Assembly (NCBI RefSeq): GCF_030160075.1
Contig: NZ_BSNQ01000001.1
Location: 80,235-144,234 of the forward strand
Direction: 5' to 3'
DNA: 64,000 nucleotides
From: Dyella lipolytica
Lineage (GTDB): Bacteria; Pseudomonadota; Gammaproteobacteria; Xanthomonadales; Rhodanobacteraceae
The first letter of the stretch is position 1. Each line of letters starts with the position of its first letter. A program made the translations under genes and the position numbers. The notes beneath the pieces were generated by a model. That model saw nothing but the letters and a program-made list of their open reading frames with translations, made no database searches and was not told where the DNA came from. Shown here piece by piece: positions 25,415 through 33,966 of this stretch.

Positions 25415-27040
25415 ATGATCGATGCATCCTGGTGGCGCGGCGCCGTCATCTACCAGATCTATCCACGTAGCTTTCTCGACACCAACGGCGACGGGGTGGG
25501 CGATCTGCCGGGCATCATCCAGCGCCTGGACTACGTGGCGAGCCTGGGCGTGGACGCGATCTGGATTGCGCCGTTCTTCCGCTCGCCGATGGCGGATTTC
25601 GGCTACGACATCGCCGATTACCGCGACGTGGACCCGCTGTTCGGCACGCTCGAGGACTTCGACCGACTGCTCGCCAAGGCGCACAGCCTGGGCCTGAAGG
25701 TAATGATCGATCAGGTGCTCAGCCACACCTCCGACCAGCACGCCTGGTTCAAGGCCAGCCGCGAGAGTCAGGACAACGCCAAGTCCGACTGGTACGTATG
25801 GGCCGATGCCAAACCCGATGGCAGCGCACCGAACAACTGGCTGTCGATCTTCGGCGGCTCGGCCTGGAAATGGGAGCCGCGTCGCGGCCAGTACTACCTG
25901 CACAATTTTCTTTCCTCGCAACCGGATCTCAATTTCCACAACCCGGACGTACGCGCGGCGGTGCTCGATAACGTGCGCTTCTGGTTGGAGAAAGGCGTGG
26001 ATGGCTTGCGCCTGGATGCGATCAACTTCTGCTTCCACGATCGGCAGCTGCGCGACAACCCGCCCAAACCGAAGGAAAAACGCGTTGGCCGCGGCTTCAG
26101 CGCCGACAATCCGTACGCATTTCAGTACCACCTGTACAACAACACGCAGCCGGAAAACCTGGATTTTCTCGGCGAATTACGCCATCTGCTCGATCGCTAT
26201 CCGACAGCCGTAACGCTGGGCGAAATCTCCTCGGAGGATTCGCTGGCAACGATGGCCGAGTACACGCGCAGCCATCGTTTGCACATGGGCTACAGCTTCG
26301 AATTGCTCAGCAGCGATTTCAGCGCCGCGTACATCCGTCACACGGTGGAACAGCTCGAAACGCAGATGCACGAAGGGTGGCCATGCTGGGCCATTTCCAA
26401 TCACGACGTGGAGCGCGTACTCACCCGCTGGGGTAACGGCAACGCCTCGCCGCACCTCGCAAACCTGCTGACTGCCATGGTGTGCTCGCTGCGCGGCTCG
26501 GTGTGTGTGTACCAGGGCGAAGAACTGGGACTGACCGAAGCCGAGGTGCCTTTCGAATCGCTGCGCGATCCCTACGGCATCGCGTTCTGGCCGAATTTCA
26601 AGGGACGCGACGGATGCCGCACACCCATGCCGTGGGACGATGGCACATTCGCCGGTTTCAGCCAGGCCGATCCGTGGCTGCCGATCGACGAGACGCACAA
26701 GGCGCGCGCGGTCGCCCATCAGGAAGCCAACCCGGATTCCGTGCTGCAAGGCTTTCGCCGCTTCATGCAATGGCGCTCTGCGCAGCCGGCATTGCGCTGG
26801 GGCGATATCCGTTTCCTCGACACGCCCGAGCCAGTGCTCGCCTTCGTCCGCAGCCACGAGGGCGAAAAAGTGTTGGCCGTGTTCAACCTAGGCAAGCACG
26901 CGATCGATCTCGACCTGGCGCTGCCGAAGCTCGACGCCGCGCGTCCGCTCGCTAGCCACGGCCTGCTGCAGGGCTCGATCGATGGCCATCGACTAAGCAT
27001 GCCCGGCCATAGCGTGCTGTTTGCACGGCTTGTTGACTGA
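25415..27040 (+). CDS. GH13 alpha-glucosidase, cytoplasmic
   Basis: A 541-residue GH13 enzyme of the oligo-1,6-/alpha-glucosidase type without a signal peptide, so cytoplasmic. It opens IDASWWRGAVIYQIYPRSF; catalytic residues are Asp 201 in GLRLDAI, Glu 270 in VTLGEI and Asp 331 in ISNHDVERV. The frame can begin at GTG 25403, but ATG 25415 is preceded by GGGG and matches family starts. It is divergent from the receptor gene and shares the operator pair. Probable role: splitting imported maltose and short maltodextrins to glucose. Close to Xanthomonas alpha-glucosidases. Confidence 0.92.
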   Translation: MIDASWWRGAVIYQIYPRSFLDTNGDGVGDLPGIIQRLDYVASLGVDAIWIAPFFRSPMADFGYDIADYRDVDPLFGTLEDFDRLLAKAHSLGLKVMIDQVLSHTSDQHAWFKASRESQDNAKSDWYVWADAKPDGSAPNNWLSIFGGSAWKWEPRRGQYYLHNFLSSQPDLNFHNPDVRAAVLDNVRFWLEKGVDGLRLDAINFCFHDRQLRDNPPKPKEKRVGRGFSADNPYAFQYHLYNNTQPENLDFLGELRHLLDRYPTAVTLGEISSEDSLATMAEYTRSHRLHMGYSFELLSSDFSAAYIRHTVEQLETQMHEGWPCWAISNHDVERVLTRWGNGNASPHLANLLTAMVCSLRGSVCVYQGEELGLTEAEVPFESLRDPYGIAFWPNFKGRDGCRTPMPWDDGTFAGFSQADPWLPIDETHKARAVAHQEANPDSVLQGFRRFMQWRSAQPALRWGDIRFLDTPEPVLAFVRSHEGEKVLAVFNLGKHAIDLDLALPKLDAARPLASHGLLQGSIDGHRLSMPGHSVLFARLVD

Positions 27041-27304
27041 TCAAAAGTCCCTGGCGACGCGTCCGGTCTCCTCCGACAACCCCTCGTTTTAGCAGCAAAA
27101 AACGGCCCGCATGGCGTAAGTCATGCTCCAGGCCCGAGAACAAGGCCGAAATCTGCGCGATAATGACGCGCCCGCCCTGTCCATGTACTGTGCACCCCCA
27201 CACGTACCACGCCCCGTCGCGACGCAGGCGGCATTCCCTTGCGCTTAGTACGTGAATGAATATCGCGTCGGCATGGGCCCCGAATTGACCGAGGAATACT
27301 TGTT

Positions 27305-28810
27305 TTGAAGACAGCGAACGAGACGGCAGCACAGCGGCGTAACCCTGGCGTGAGCGGCATGAGCCTGTACGTACCCCAGCCCCGCGTGCCACTGCGCGAC
27401 TGGTGCGAGTGGACCGGCAACTCCTGGGACAAAGTCCAAGCCGTCGTCGGCCGCAGCTTCCGTCGCCCCGCGCCGTATGAAGACGTCTACACCATGGCCG
27501 CCACCGCGGTGCTGCGGCTGATCCGTAACTACAACATCGACCCGCGCCAGATCGGCCAGCTCGCGCTCGGCACCGAGAGCAGCAAGGACAATTCCGCCGG
27601 CGCCGTGATAGTGCGCGGCATGGTCGACCGCGAGCTGGAACGACTGGGGCTGCCGCGCCTCTCTCGCCAGCTCGAAGTGCCGGAGTTCAAGCACGCCTGC
27701 CTCGGCGGCGTCTACGCGCTGAAGAGCGCGCTGCGCTATGTCGCCTTCGACGCCCAGGGCCGGCAGGCCATCGTGGTGTGCAGCGATATCGCCGAATACG
27801 AACGCGGCTCCACCGGTGAGCAGACCCAAGGCGCCGGCGCCGTCGCCATGCTGGTGGACGCCGATCCGAAACTGTTCGAAGTGGATCTGGCCCACGCCGG
27901 TAGCGCGTCCGACTATCGCGGCCCGGATTTCCGCAAACCCTTCGCGCGCCATTTCGATCAGGAATACGCCGAGCGCGGCAAGCGCCTGCACGACTTTCCG
28001 ATCTTCAGCGGCAAGTACTCCACCTTCGCCTACCTCGACGAAACAGGGCAGGCTTTCGAGGCGATGCTCGAACGCCTCGGCGTCTCCGGTAGCGACTTCC
28101 TTGCCTCTGTGGATGGCATGTTCTTCCATCGCCCGTACCACATGATGCCGCTGCAAGCGCTGGCCTTTATCTATGCGCGCGCACTGGCGCACGCACCGCA
28201 ACCGAATGCCGAATTCCAGGCGCTGTGCGAACAGGCCGGCATCTCGGCGGAAGGCGTCATCGAAGAGTGCCGCAACGAGCCGGATTTGTTCGGCGAATTC
28301 ATCCGCCTCGGCAGCAACGCCGATGCCGCGCAAGAACCGCATCCGCTCACCACCAAGCTCGCCGGCATCGTGCGCAAGAGCCCCGCGTTCCAGACCCTGC
28401 TGTCCACTCGCGTGAAGCTGGGCACCGATTGGGCGATGGAACTGGGCAACCTGTACACCGCCGCGTTGCCGGCGTGGATTGCCGCCGGCTTCGAACAGGC
28501 GCTGGACCAGGGCACCGAGCTGTCGAATGCCACACTGGTCGCCATCGGCTATGGCAGCGGCGACGCCGCCGAAGCCATTCCGCTCAAGGTAGTGCCTGAA
28601 TGGCGCGAAGCGGCCGGCAAGATCGGCTTCCGCGATGCGCTCGCCGCCTCGACCGACCTCTCCCGCCAGCAATACGAAGCCCTGCACGACGGCAAGCACA
28701 TCGAACTCGACTGCCCGCCGCGCGACCAGTTCGTCATCGCACGCACCGGCAGCACGTATGAGGTGAGCTTCCAGGATCTCGGTGTCGATTACTACGACTT
28801 CGTAGGTTGA
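27305..28810 (+). CDS. Hydroxymethylglutaryl-CoA synthase family protein
   Basis: A 501-residue thiolase-fold protein of the HMG-CoA synthase family, which condenses acetyl-CoA with acetoacetyl-CoA. The catalytic triad is present: Glu 91 in LGTESS, Cys 132 in FKHACLGG and His 275 in MFFHRPYH; the family element ELGNLYTAAL is near residue 380. The start is TTG 27305 with GAGGA nine bases upstream; GTG 27350 and ATG 27359 are alternatives. No mevalonate-pathway gene lies nearby, so the pathway is unclear. The preceding 264 bp (27041-27304) hold no gene and no clear signal. Confidence 0.82.
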   Translation: MKTANETAAQRRNPGVSGMSLYVPQPRVPLRDWCEWTGNSWDKVQAVVGRSFRRPAPYEDVYTMAATAVLRLIRNYNIDPRQIGQLALGTESSKDNSAGAVIVRGMVDRELERLGLPRLSRQLEVPEFKHACLGGVYALKSALRYVAFDAQGRQAIVVCSDIAEYERGSTGEQTQGAGAVAMLVDADPKLFEVDLAHAGSASDYRGPDFRKPFARHFDQEYAERGKRLHDFPIFSGKYSTFAYLDETGQAFEAMLERLGVSGSDFLASVDGMFFHRPYHMMPLQALAFIYARALAHAPQPNAEFQALCEQAGISAEGVIEECRNEPDLFGEFIRLGSNADAAQEPHPLTTKLAGIVRKSPAFQTLLSTRVKLGTDWAMELGNLYTAALPAWIAAGFEQALDQGTELSNATLVAIGYGSGDAAEAIPLKVVPEWREAAGKIGFRDALAASTDLSRQQYEALHDGKHIELDCPPRDQFVIARTGSTYEVSFQDLGVDYYDFVG

Positions 28811-28925
28811 TCCAGGGGCGATGGGGCAGCCTTGCGTTGCCTCCATCGTGCCGCCAGACACTTTGACGCCGGCACTCGCTAGACTCGTCCCGTCGTGATG
28901 GCAAAACCACGGGGCGGCGGCGACC

Positions 28926-29720
28926 ATGTTCAAGCTCAAGGGTGTCCTTTCGCTTCAAGCCGATGGCCACGCACTAGGCGGCGCGGATCGCATCGCGCTG
29001 CTGTCCAAGATCGGTGAAACGGGATCGATTACCGCCGCCGCGCGTGCCATGGGCATGAGTTACAAGGGCGCATGGGATGCTATCGACGCCATGAATAACT
29101 TGGCGGACGAACCCTTGGTGACGCGCGTGACCGGCGGCAAAGGCGGTGGCGGCACGCATCTGACCGAACGCGGTCAACGCCTGGTCGAAGCGTTTGCCGC
29201 ACTGGAAGATATTCAGCTGCGTTTCCTCGAACAATTCGAGACCTTGGCCGATGCCTCGGCCACCGACATCAAACTGTTAAGGAGCCTTATGTTCCGAACC
29301 AGTGCACGCAATCAGCTCTCCGGCCGCGTGGTCGTGATTCACAAGGGCGCCGTCAACGACACCGTCGAGCTGGAACTGCCCGGCGGCGAGCGCGTGGTCG
29401 CCATGCTCACCAGCGAAAGCACGCAAGATCTGGGGCTGGAAGTCGGCACCGAGGCCATTGCGCTGATCAAAGCCTCGTCGGTACTGGTAGGTCTTCCCGA
29501 CAACGGCATGCGGCTGTCAGCACGTAACCAGTTTGCCGGCACGGTGACCCAGGTGACACTGGGAGCGGTGAATGCGGATGTGCGTATCCGCCTTGCGGGC
29601 GGCAGCGTGATGACCGCCATCGTGACGGTGGAAAGCGCGTCCTCGCTGGGGTTGGAGGAAGGGGTGGCGGTCGTCGCGATCGTCAAGGCGTCCAGCGTCA
29701 TCCTCGGCACGACCCGCTAA
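28926..29720 (+). CDS. modE: ModE-type molybdate-responsive regulator
   Basis: A 264-residue protein with an N-terminal LysR-like winged helix (about 1-115; LLSKIGETGSITAAARAMGM, then KGAWDAIDAMNN) and two C-terminal Mop/TOBE domains (SARNQLSGRV at about 126 and SARNQFAGTV at about 200) that bind molybdate as a dimer. This is the full ModE architecture of E. coli. ModE normally represses modABC when molybdate is plentiful. No molybdate transporter is in the window; the next gene downstream is a porin preceded by a ModE-like box. Confidence 0.93.
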   Translation: MFKLKGVLSLQADGHALGGADRIALLSKIGETGSITAAARAMGMSYKGAWDAIDAMNNLADEPLVTRVTGGKGGGGTHLTERGQRLVEAFAALEDIQLRFLEQFETLADASATDIKLLRSLMFRTSARNQLSGRVVVIHKGAVNDTVELELPGGERVVAMLTSESTQDLGLEVGTEAIALIKASSVLVGLPDNGMRLSARNQFAGTVTQVTLGAVNADVRIRLAGGSVMTAIVTVESASSLGLEEGVAVVAIVKASSVILGTTR

Positions 29721-29778
29721 AGCATCGCGGGCAAACCTACCTTTGGAAACGGCCTCGGCCCTATTCTTCGCGGCAAAC

Positions 29779-29802
29779 CGTCATATACTCGAACTTATAA
29801 CG
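29779..29802. promoter_or_regulatory. Putative ModE box overlapping a -10 element
   Basis: CGTCATATA-CTCGAA-CTTATAACG. Against the proteobacterial ModE consensus ATCGCTATATA-N6-TATATAACGAT, 16 of 22 positions agree, with the exact 6-bp spacer. It contains TATACT (29784-29789), a possible -10. It lies 59 bp after modE and 80 bp before the porin gene, so bound ModE would be placed to repress the porin. Confidence 0.55.
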
Positions 29803-29882
29803 CTCAGAACAGACGTGGGCGTTGCTGGATCCGCTGCTTTTCGGAAGCGGCGCACGGGGTTCACTCACGGGGAAAAATCCGC

Positions 29883-31214
29883 ATGATGAAGAAATGCATG
29901 ATGGCCGCCGCGACACTGGGGCTCGCCGTAGCCAGCGTTGCCGCGCAAGCGGACGACTATGGCTTGAATGACATCTTCACGAACGGTCACGTGGATGGCG
30001 ATCTTCGCCTCTACAACTTCAATCGCCTTTACGAGAGCAAGACCACACCTAACGCGAGCGCGTTTTCCGTCGCGGCGCTGATCAATGCGCAAACGGGAAC
30101 GTTCTTCGGCGGCTTCAGCATCGGCGGGTCGTTCGCGACCGCCAACTCGTTCGGTACGCATTCCGATACGCTGACGAAAATCGACACCACGCTCGCCGGG
30201 CCGACCAACTCCATCGGTACATTCAGCCAAGCGTATCTGCAATACCAGAACAACATGTTCCTGTTTCGCGGCGGTTATCAATATCTCGCCAACGATCCGT
30301 GGATGGGTAACAACGATTCGCGCATCATCCCGTCGTCGTACAACGCACTGCTGGTGCAAGTCACACCGCTGACCGGATGGAATCTCTTTGGGATTCGCGA
30401 GTACAGCTGGAAGAGCCGCACGTCATTTGGCATGTATTCGGACAACCTGTACTACCCGTCCAAGTACGACGGCGATTCGATGTACGGTAACAATGGTTCG
30501 CTGCCGCTCCATTCGCGATCCGCGCCCGGCACCTGGGAGGGCGGTACCACCTATGTCAAAGGCGGACTCAACGCACAGCTGCGGTATTACGATTTCCTGA
30601 ACTTTGCGCGCACTGTTTATGCAGCGGGTAGCTACGTTATCGACACCGATACGGGTTTTAATCCCGTCATCGGCGCTCAGTACCTCACGCAGAACGACGG
30701 CTCGGACAACCGCTTCACGGAGAACGACACTAAATTGTTCGGTGTCGCCGGTGATCGCGTCAAAAGCCAGGCTATCGGCGGCGATATCGGTGTCGTGATA
30801 CCTGACGGCCGCTTCGATATTTTCTACAACAAGGTGGCGCGCGAGGACGGCGCGGTGGGAGGCGGCGCGCTGATTTCGCCCTACACGACGAACTACGGCA
30901 CGGATCCGCTGTTCACCACCTCGATGATCCGTGGTCTGGTCGAAGCCGGTCCCGGTCGTGCCTGGAAAGGCAAGTTCACCTACGACCTGTTCGACAAAAA
31001 GTTGGAACTCACCGCGGCCTACGCCAAATACATGACCGATTTTCGTGGCAAAAGCCACGATCTTTACTTCGACGTGATCTATCACCTGGACGGCTACCTG
31101 CGCGGACTGACCCTGCGTGACCGTTGGGAACTGTCCAACGGCGGCATCGACAACCTCAATCCGACCAACCAGACGTTCGTCTACAACCGCCTGATGATCG
31201 ACTACAAATTCTGA
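29883..31214 (+). CDS. OprD-like outer-membrane porin
   Basis: A 443-residue outer-membrane beta-barrel protein with a signal peptide cleaved after VAAQA (about residue 23). The body alternates short hydrophobic strands with polar turns and ends in an aromatic residue (RLMIDYKF). Segments such as GHVDGDLRLYNFNRLYE and FSQAYLQYQNNMFLFRGGYQ resemble the OprD family of specific porins. The substrate is not readable. It lies directly behind modE with a ModE-like box between them, which hints at oxyanion or molybdenum-linked regulation. Two adjacent ATGs (29883, 29886) are possible starts. Confidence 0.75.
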   Translation: MMKKCMMAAATLGLAVASVAAQADDYGLNDIFTNGHVDGDLRLYNFNRLYESKTTPNASAFSVAALINAQTGTFFGGFSIGGSFATANSFGTHSDTLTKIDTTLAGPTNSIGTFSQAYLQYQNNMFLFRGGYQYLANDPWMGNNDSRIIPSSYNALLVQVTPLTGWNLFGIREYSWKSRTSFGMYSDNLYYPSKYDGDSMYGNNGSLPLHSRSAPGTWEGGTTYVKGGLNAQLRYYDFLNFARTVYAAGSYVIDTDTGFNPVIGAQYLTQNDGSDNRFTENDTKLFGVAGDRVKSQAIGGDIGVVIPDGRFDIFYNKVAREDGAVGGGALISPYTTNYGTDPLFTTSMIRGLVEAGPGRAWKGKFTYDLFDKKLELTAAYAKYMTDFRGKSHDLYFDVIYHLDGYLRGLTLRDRWELSNGGIDNLNPTNQTFVYNRLMIDYKF

Positions 31215-31221
31215 TCGCAGA

Positions 31222-31270
31222 CGTTTCATGAAACGACGCTGACGCGCCGGCGACGAATACGCGGCGCGTC
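31222..31270. other. Two inverted repeats behind the porin gene
   Basis: CGTTTCATGAAACG (31222-31235) is a perfect 14-bp palindrome beginning 8 bp after the porin stop. GACGCGCCG (31241-31249) pairs with CGGCGCGTC (31262-31270). No T-tract follows, so a Rho-independent terminator is not certain; the first palindrome may be an operator for the next gene. Confidence 0.45.
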
Positions 31271-31329
31271 GACTTCCTTCGCACTCGCGCGCCACCTATG
31301 ATCGGCCGGTCATCCATGCGGAGCGAATC

Positions 31330-31548
31330 ATGCGAGCCATCCTGATCATCATCGGTATCGTGTTGTTGATCGGCGGCCTATGGGCCGTGTTCGGTCACGG
31401 CAGCTATACGCAGACCGAGACCTTGGTGCAGCTAGGCTCGGCCAAGCTGACGGCGACCCACGAAAAGGCCATCCCATCATGGCTGGGCATCTCCGGCATC
31501 GTGGTCGGTGCGTTGCTTGCCTTGGGCGGACTGATCAAGAAGGGCTGA
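31330..31548 (+). CDS. DUF3185-like small membrane protein
   Basis: A 72-residue protein with two transmembrane segments (about 3-22 and 49-68) joined by a polar loop containing TQTETLVQLGSAKLTATHEK. Size and pattern fit DUF3185. Function unknown. A ribosome site GGAG is 7 bp before the ATG. It has its own hairpin terminator before uvrD and does not look part of the uvrD operon. Confidence 0.75.
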   Translation: MRAILIIIGIVLLIGGLWAVFGHGSYTQTETLVQLGSAKLTATHEKAIPSWLGISGIVVGALLALGGLIKKG

Positions 31549-31572
31549 GTCCGCTGTCTTTCGACCGCATAA

Positions 31573-31592
31573 ACCGCCGCGTTCGCGGCGGT
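31573..31592 (+). terminator. Hairpin terminator after the DUF3185 gene
   Basis: A perfect 8-bp stem, ACCGCCGC / GCGGCGGT, with GTTC loop, followed by TTTC. It lies 25 bp after the stop codon and 28 bp before the uvrD start. The T-run is short, so termination may be partial. Confidence 0.55.
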
Positions 31593-31619
31593 TTTCGCAA
31601 GGGCGGTTACAATGGCGCG

Positions 31620-33953
31620 ATGGATGTCTCGCACCTGATCGATTCGCTCAACGACGCGCAACGCGAAGCCGTCTGCGCACCGCCCGGCCACTATTTGGTC
31701 CTCGCTGGCGCCGGCTCCGGCAAGACGCGCGTACTCACCCATCGCATCGGCTGGCTTACGCAGGTCGAACGCGTGCCGCCATGGGCGATTCTCGCCGTTA
31801 CGTTCACTAACAAGGCCGCCGGCGAAATGCGTGCGCGCCTCGACCACCTGATCCCCGGCGGCACACAAGGCCTGACGGTCGGTACCTTCCATGGCATCGC
31901 CCATCGCCTGTTGCGCCGTCATTGGCGCGAAGCGGAGTTGCCGGAAAGTTTCCAGATTCTCGACGCTGACGATCAGCAGCGTTTGGTGAAGCGCGTGGTC
32001 GCCGGCCTTGGCCTGGACGAAGCGCGCTTTCCGCCGCGTCAGGCCGCGTGGCAGATCAATAGCTGGAAAGACGAAGGCAAGCGCGCGGAGAACATCGAGC
32101 ACGGACAACACCCGGTGACGCGCACGCTGGTGCAGATCTATCAAGCGTATGAGGATGCCTGTCGCCGCGCCGGGCTGGTGGACTTCGCCGAACTGCTGCT
32201 GCGCGCGCACGAGCTGTGGCTCAAGCAACCGGCGATCCTGGAGCACTACCAGCAACGTTGGCGCTATCTGCTGATCGACGAATTCCAGGACACCAATGCG
32301 CTGCAATACGCGTGGATCCGCGTGCTGGCCGGTCAGACCGGGCAAGTGTTCGTGGTGGGCGACGACGACCAGGCGATCTATGGCTGGCGCGGTGCCAAGG
32401 TAGAGAATGTGCAACAGTTCCTGCGCGATTTTCCCGGCGCCCGCACAATCAAGCTGGAACAGAACTACCGTTCCACGTCGAACATCCTGAAAGCCGCCAA
32501 CAGCGTCATCGAACGCAACGGCAGCCGGCTCGGCAAGCAACTGTGGACGGCGGGCGAAGAAGGCGAACGCATTGCCGTGTACGCCGCCTATAACGAACAG
32601 GACGAAGCACGCTTCGTGATCGAGCGCATCCGCGAATACATCGCCGAGCATGGCGACGCGAAGGATTGCGCGATTCTGTATCGCTCCAACGCGCAATCGC
32701 GCAACTTCGAAGAACAACTGATCCAACACGATATTCCGTATCGCGTGTATGGCGGCCAGCGCTTCTTCGAGCGCGCGGAAATCAAGGACGCGCTGGCCTA
32801 TCTGCGCCTCACCGCCAATCGCCACGACGATGCAGCGTTCGAGCGTGCAGTGAATACGCCGCCGCGCGGTATTGGCGATCGCACGCTGGATGCACTGCGT
32901 CGCCGTGCACGTGGCGAAAACACGTCGATGTGGGAAGCCGCGTTGAACGAACTCAGCGGCGGCAGTGAGCTCGCAGGGCGGGCGAAAAATGCGGTGAAGA
33001 GTTTCCTCGTCATGATCGACGAAATGACCCGCGCCTTTACCTCCTCTCCCCTTCGGGGCACGCGGGGAGAGCACATGGATGTGCTCGGCTTTGAGGAGCG
33101 AGGAGAGGGCTGGGGTGAGGGGCCGGGCTCGCTGGAAACCTCCGCTCCGAACAGCCCCTCACCCAACCCTCTCCCCGAAGGGGAGAGGGCTACATCCGCA
33201 CTGCCCCTGGCCGAACAGATCGACCACGCCATCGTGCAATCGGGCCTGCGCGACTTCTATGAGAAAGACAGCCGCGGCAATGCCGAATCGCGCGTGGAAA
33301 ACCTCGACGAGCTGGTCAATGTGGCTAGCCGTTTCGAACTGACACCCGACGACATCGAAGCAGGATTGAGCGAACTGCCCGCGTTTCTCTCGCATGCCGC
33401 ACTGGAAGCGGGCGAGGGTCAGGGAGAATCATGGGACGACTGCGTACAGCTGATGACGTTGCATTCGGCCAAAGGTCTTGAGTTTCCGCTGGTCTTTCTG
33501 GTCGGCCTGGAAGAAGGCCTGTTTCCCAGCCAGCGCTCCGTCGAAGACGAAGGGCGGCTGGAAGAGGAACGCCGCCTCGCCTACGTCGGCATCACCCGTG
33601 CGCGCGAACGCCTGGTCATCACGCACGCCGAATCGCGCCGGATGCATGGCAGCGAGATGCTGGCGCGGCCATCGCGCTTTCTTGGCGAAGTACCGCCTTC
33701 ATTGATCGACGAGGTGCGGCCGCGGGTACAGGTAAGCCGTCCGTTATATGCCGGCCGCTTCGCCGAACCGCCGCCGTCGCTGAAAGAAGACTTGCCGGTG
33801 AAGCTAGGCCAACGCGTCAATCACCCGAGCTTCGGCGAAGGTGTGGTGGTGAGCGCCGAAGGCAGCGGCGCGCATACGCGGCTGCAAGTGAATTTCGAAG
33901 GCGCCGGCAGCAAGTGGTTGGTGGCGGCCTACGCCAATCTCACGCCGCTCTAG
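31620..33953 (+). CDS. uvrD: DNA helicase II (UvrD), with a repeat-derived in-frame insertion
   Basis: A 777-residue superfamily 1A helicase acting 3'-5' in nucleotide excision and mismatch repair. Walker A is LAGAGSGKTRVLTHRIGWL (about residues 27-45); motif II is LLIDEFQDTN, motif III VVGDDDQAIYGWRG, motif IV KLEQNYRST, motif V LMTLHSAKGLEFPLVF and motif VI RLAYVGITRARERL. The tail with HPSFGEGVV and AYANLTPL is the UvrD C-terminus. Residues about 475-524 (SSPLRGTRGEHM to PLPEGERAT) are not UvrD sequence: they are encoded by copy D of the dispersed repeat and sit in the 2B subdomain region. The frame upstream of 31620 overlaps the DUF3185 gene and is not coding. Confidence 0.95.
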   Translation: MDVSHLIDSLNDAQREAVCAPPGHYLVLAGAGSGKTRVLTHRIGWLTQVERVPPWAILAVTFTNKAAGEMRARLDHLIPGGTQGLTVGTFHGIAHRLLRRHWREAELPESFQILDADDQQRLVKRVVAGLGLDEARFPPRQAAWQINSWKDEGKRAENIEHGQHPVTRTLVQIYQAYEDACRRAGLVDFAELLLRAHELWLKQPAILEHYQQRWRYLLIDEFQDTNALQYAWIRVLAGQTGQVFVVGDDDQAIYGWRGAKVENVQQFLRDFPGARTIKLEQNYRSTSNILKAANSVIERNGSRLGKQLWTAGEEGERIAVYAAYNEQDEARFVIERIREYIAEHGDAKDCAILYRSNAQSRNFEEQLIQHDIPYRVYGGQRFFERAEIKDALAYLRLTANRHDDAAFERAVNTPPRGIGDRTLDALRRRARGENTSMWEAALNELSGGSELAGRAKNAVKSFLVMIDEMTRAFTSSPLRGTRGEHMDVLGFEERGEGWGEGPGSLETSAPNSPSPNPLPEGERATSALPLAEQIDHAIVQSGLRDFYEKDSRGNAESRVENLDELVNVASRFELTPDDIEAGLSELPAFLSHAALEAGEGQGESWDDCVQLMTLHSAKGLEFPLVFLVGLEEGLFPSQRSVEDEGRLEEERRLAYVGITRARERLVITHAESRRMHGSEMLARPSRFLGEVPPSLIDEVRPRVQVSRPLYAGRFAEPPPSLKEDLPVKLGQRVNHPSFGEGVVVSAEGSGAHTRLQVNFEGAGSKWLVAAYANLTPL
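33043..33189. repeat. Dispersed inverted-repeat element, copy D, inside uvrD
   Basis: The ends are CCTCTCCCC-ttc-GGGG (33043-33058) and CCCTCTCCCC-gaa-GGGGAGAGGG (33167-33189), with inner edges GGGGTGAGGGG and AGCCCCTCACCCAA, as in copies A-C. The left arm is interrupted by an extra stretch with a small hairpin, GCACA-TGGA-TGTGC. The element is 147 bp, exactly 49 codons, and keeps the uvrD frame open without stops. Confidence 0.88.
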
Positions 33954-33966
33954 GGAGGTTGCGCCG

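Noticed and set aside
28819..28848. Terminator after the HMG-CoA synthase-like gene
   Set aside because: CGATGG / CCATCG can pair, but there is no T-tract and it is also close to the modE promoter region.
31380..31619. N-terminal extension of uvrD
   Set aside because: It overlaps the DUF3185 gene and a hairpin; UvrD begins MDVSHLIDSLN at 31620.
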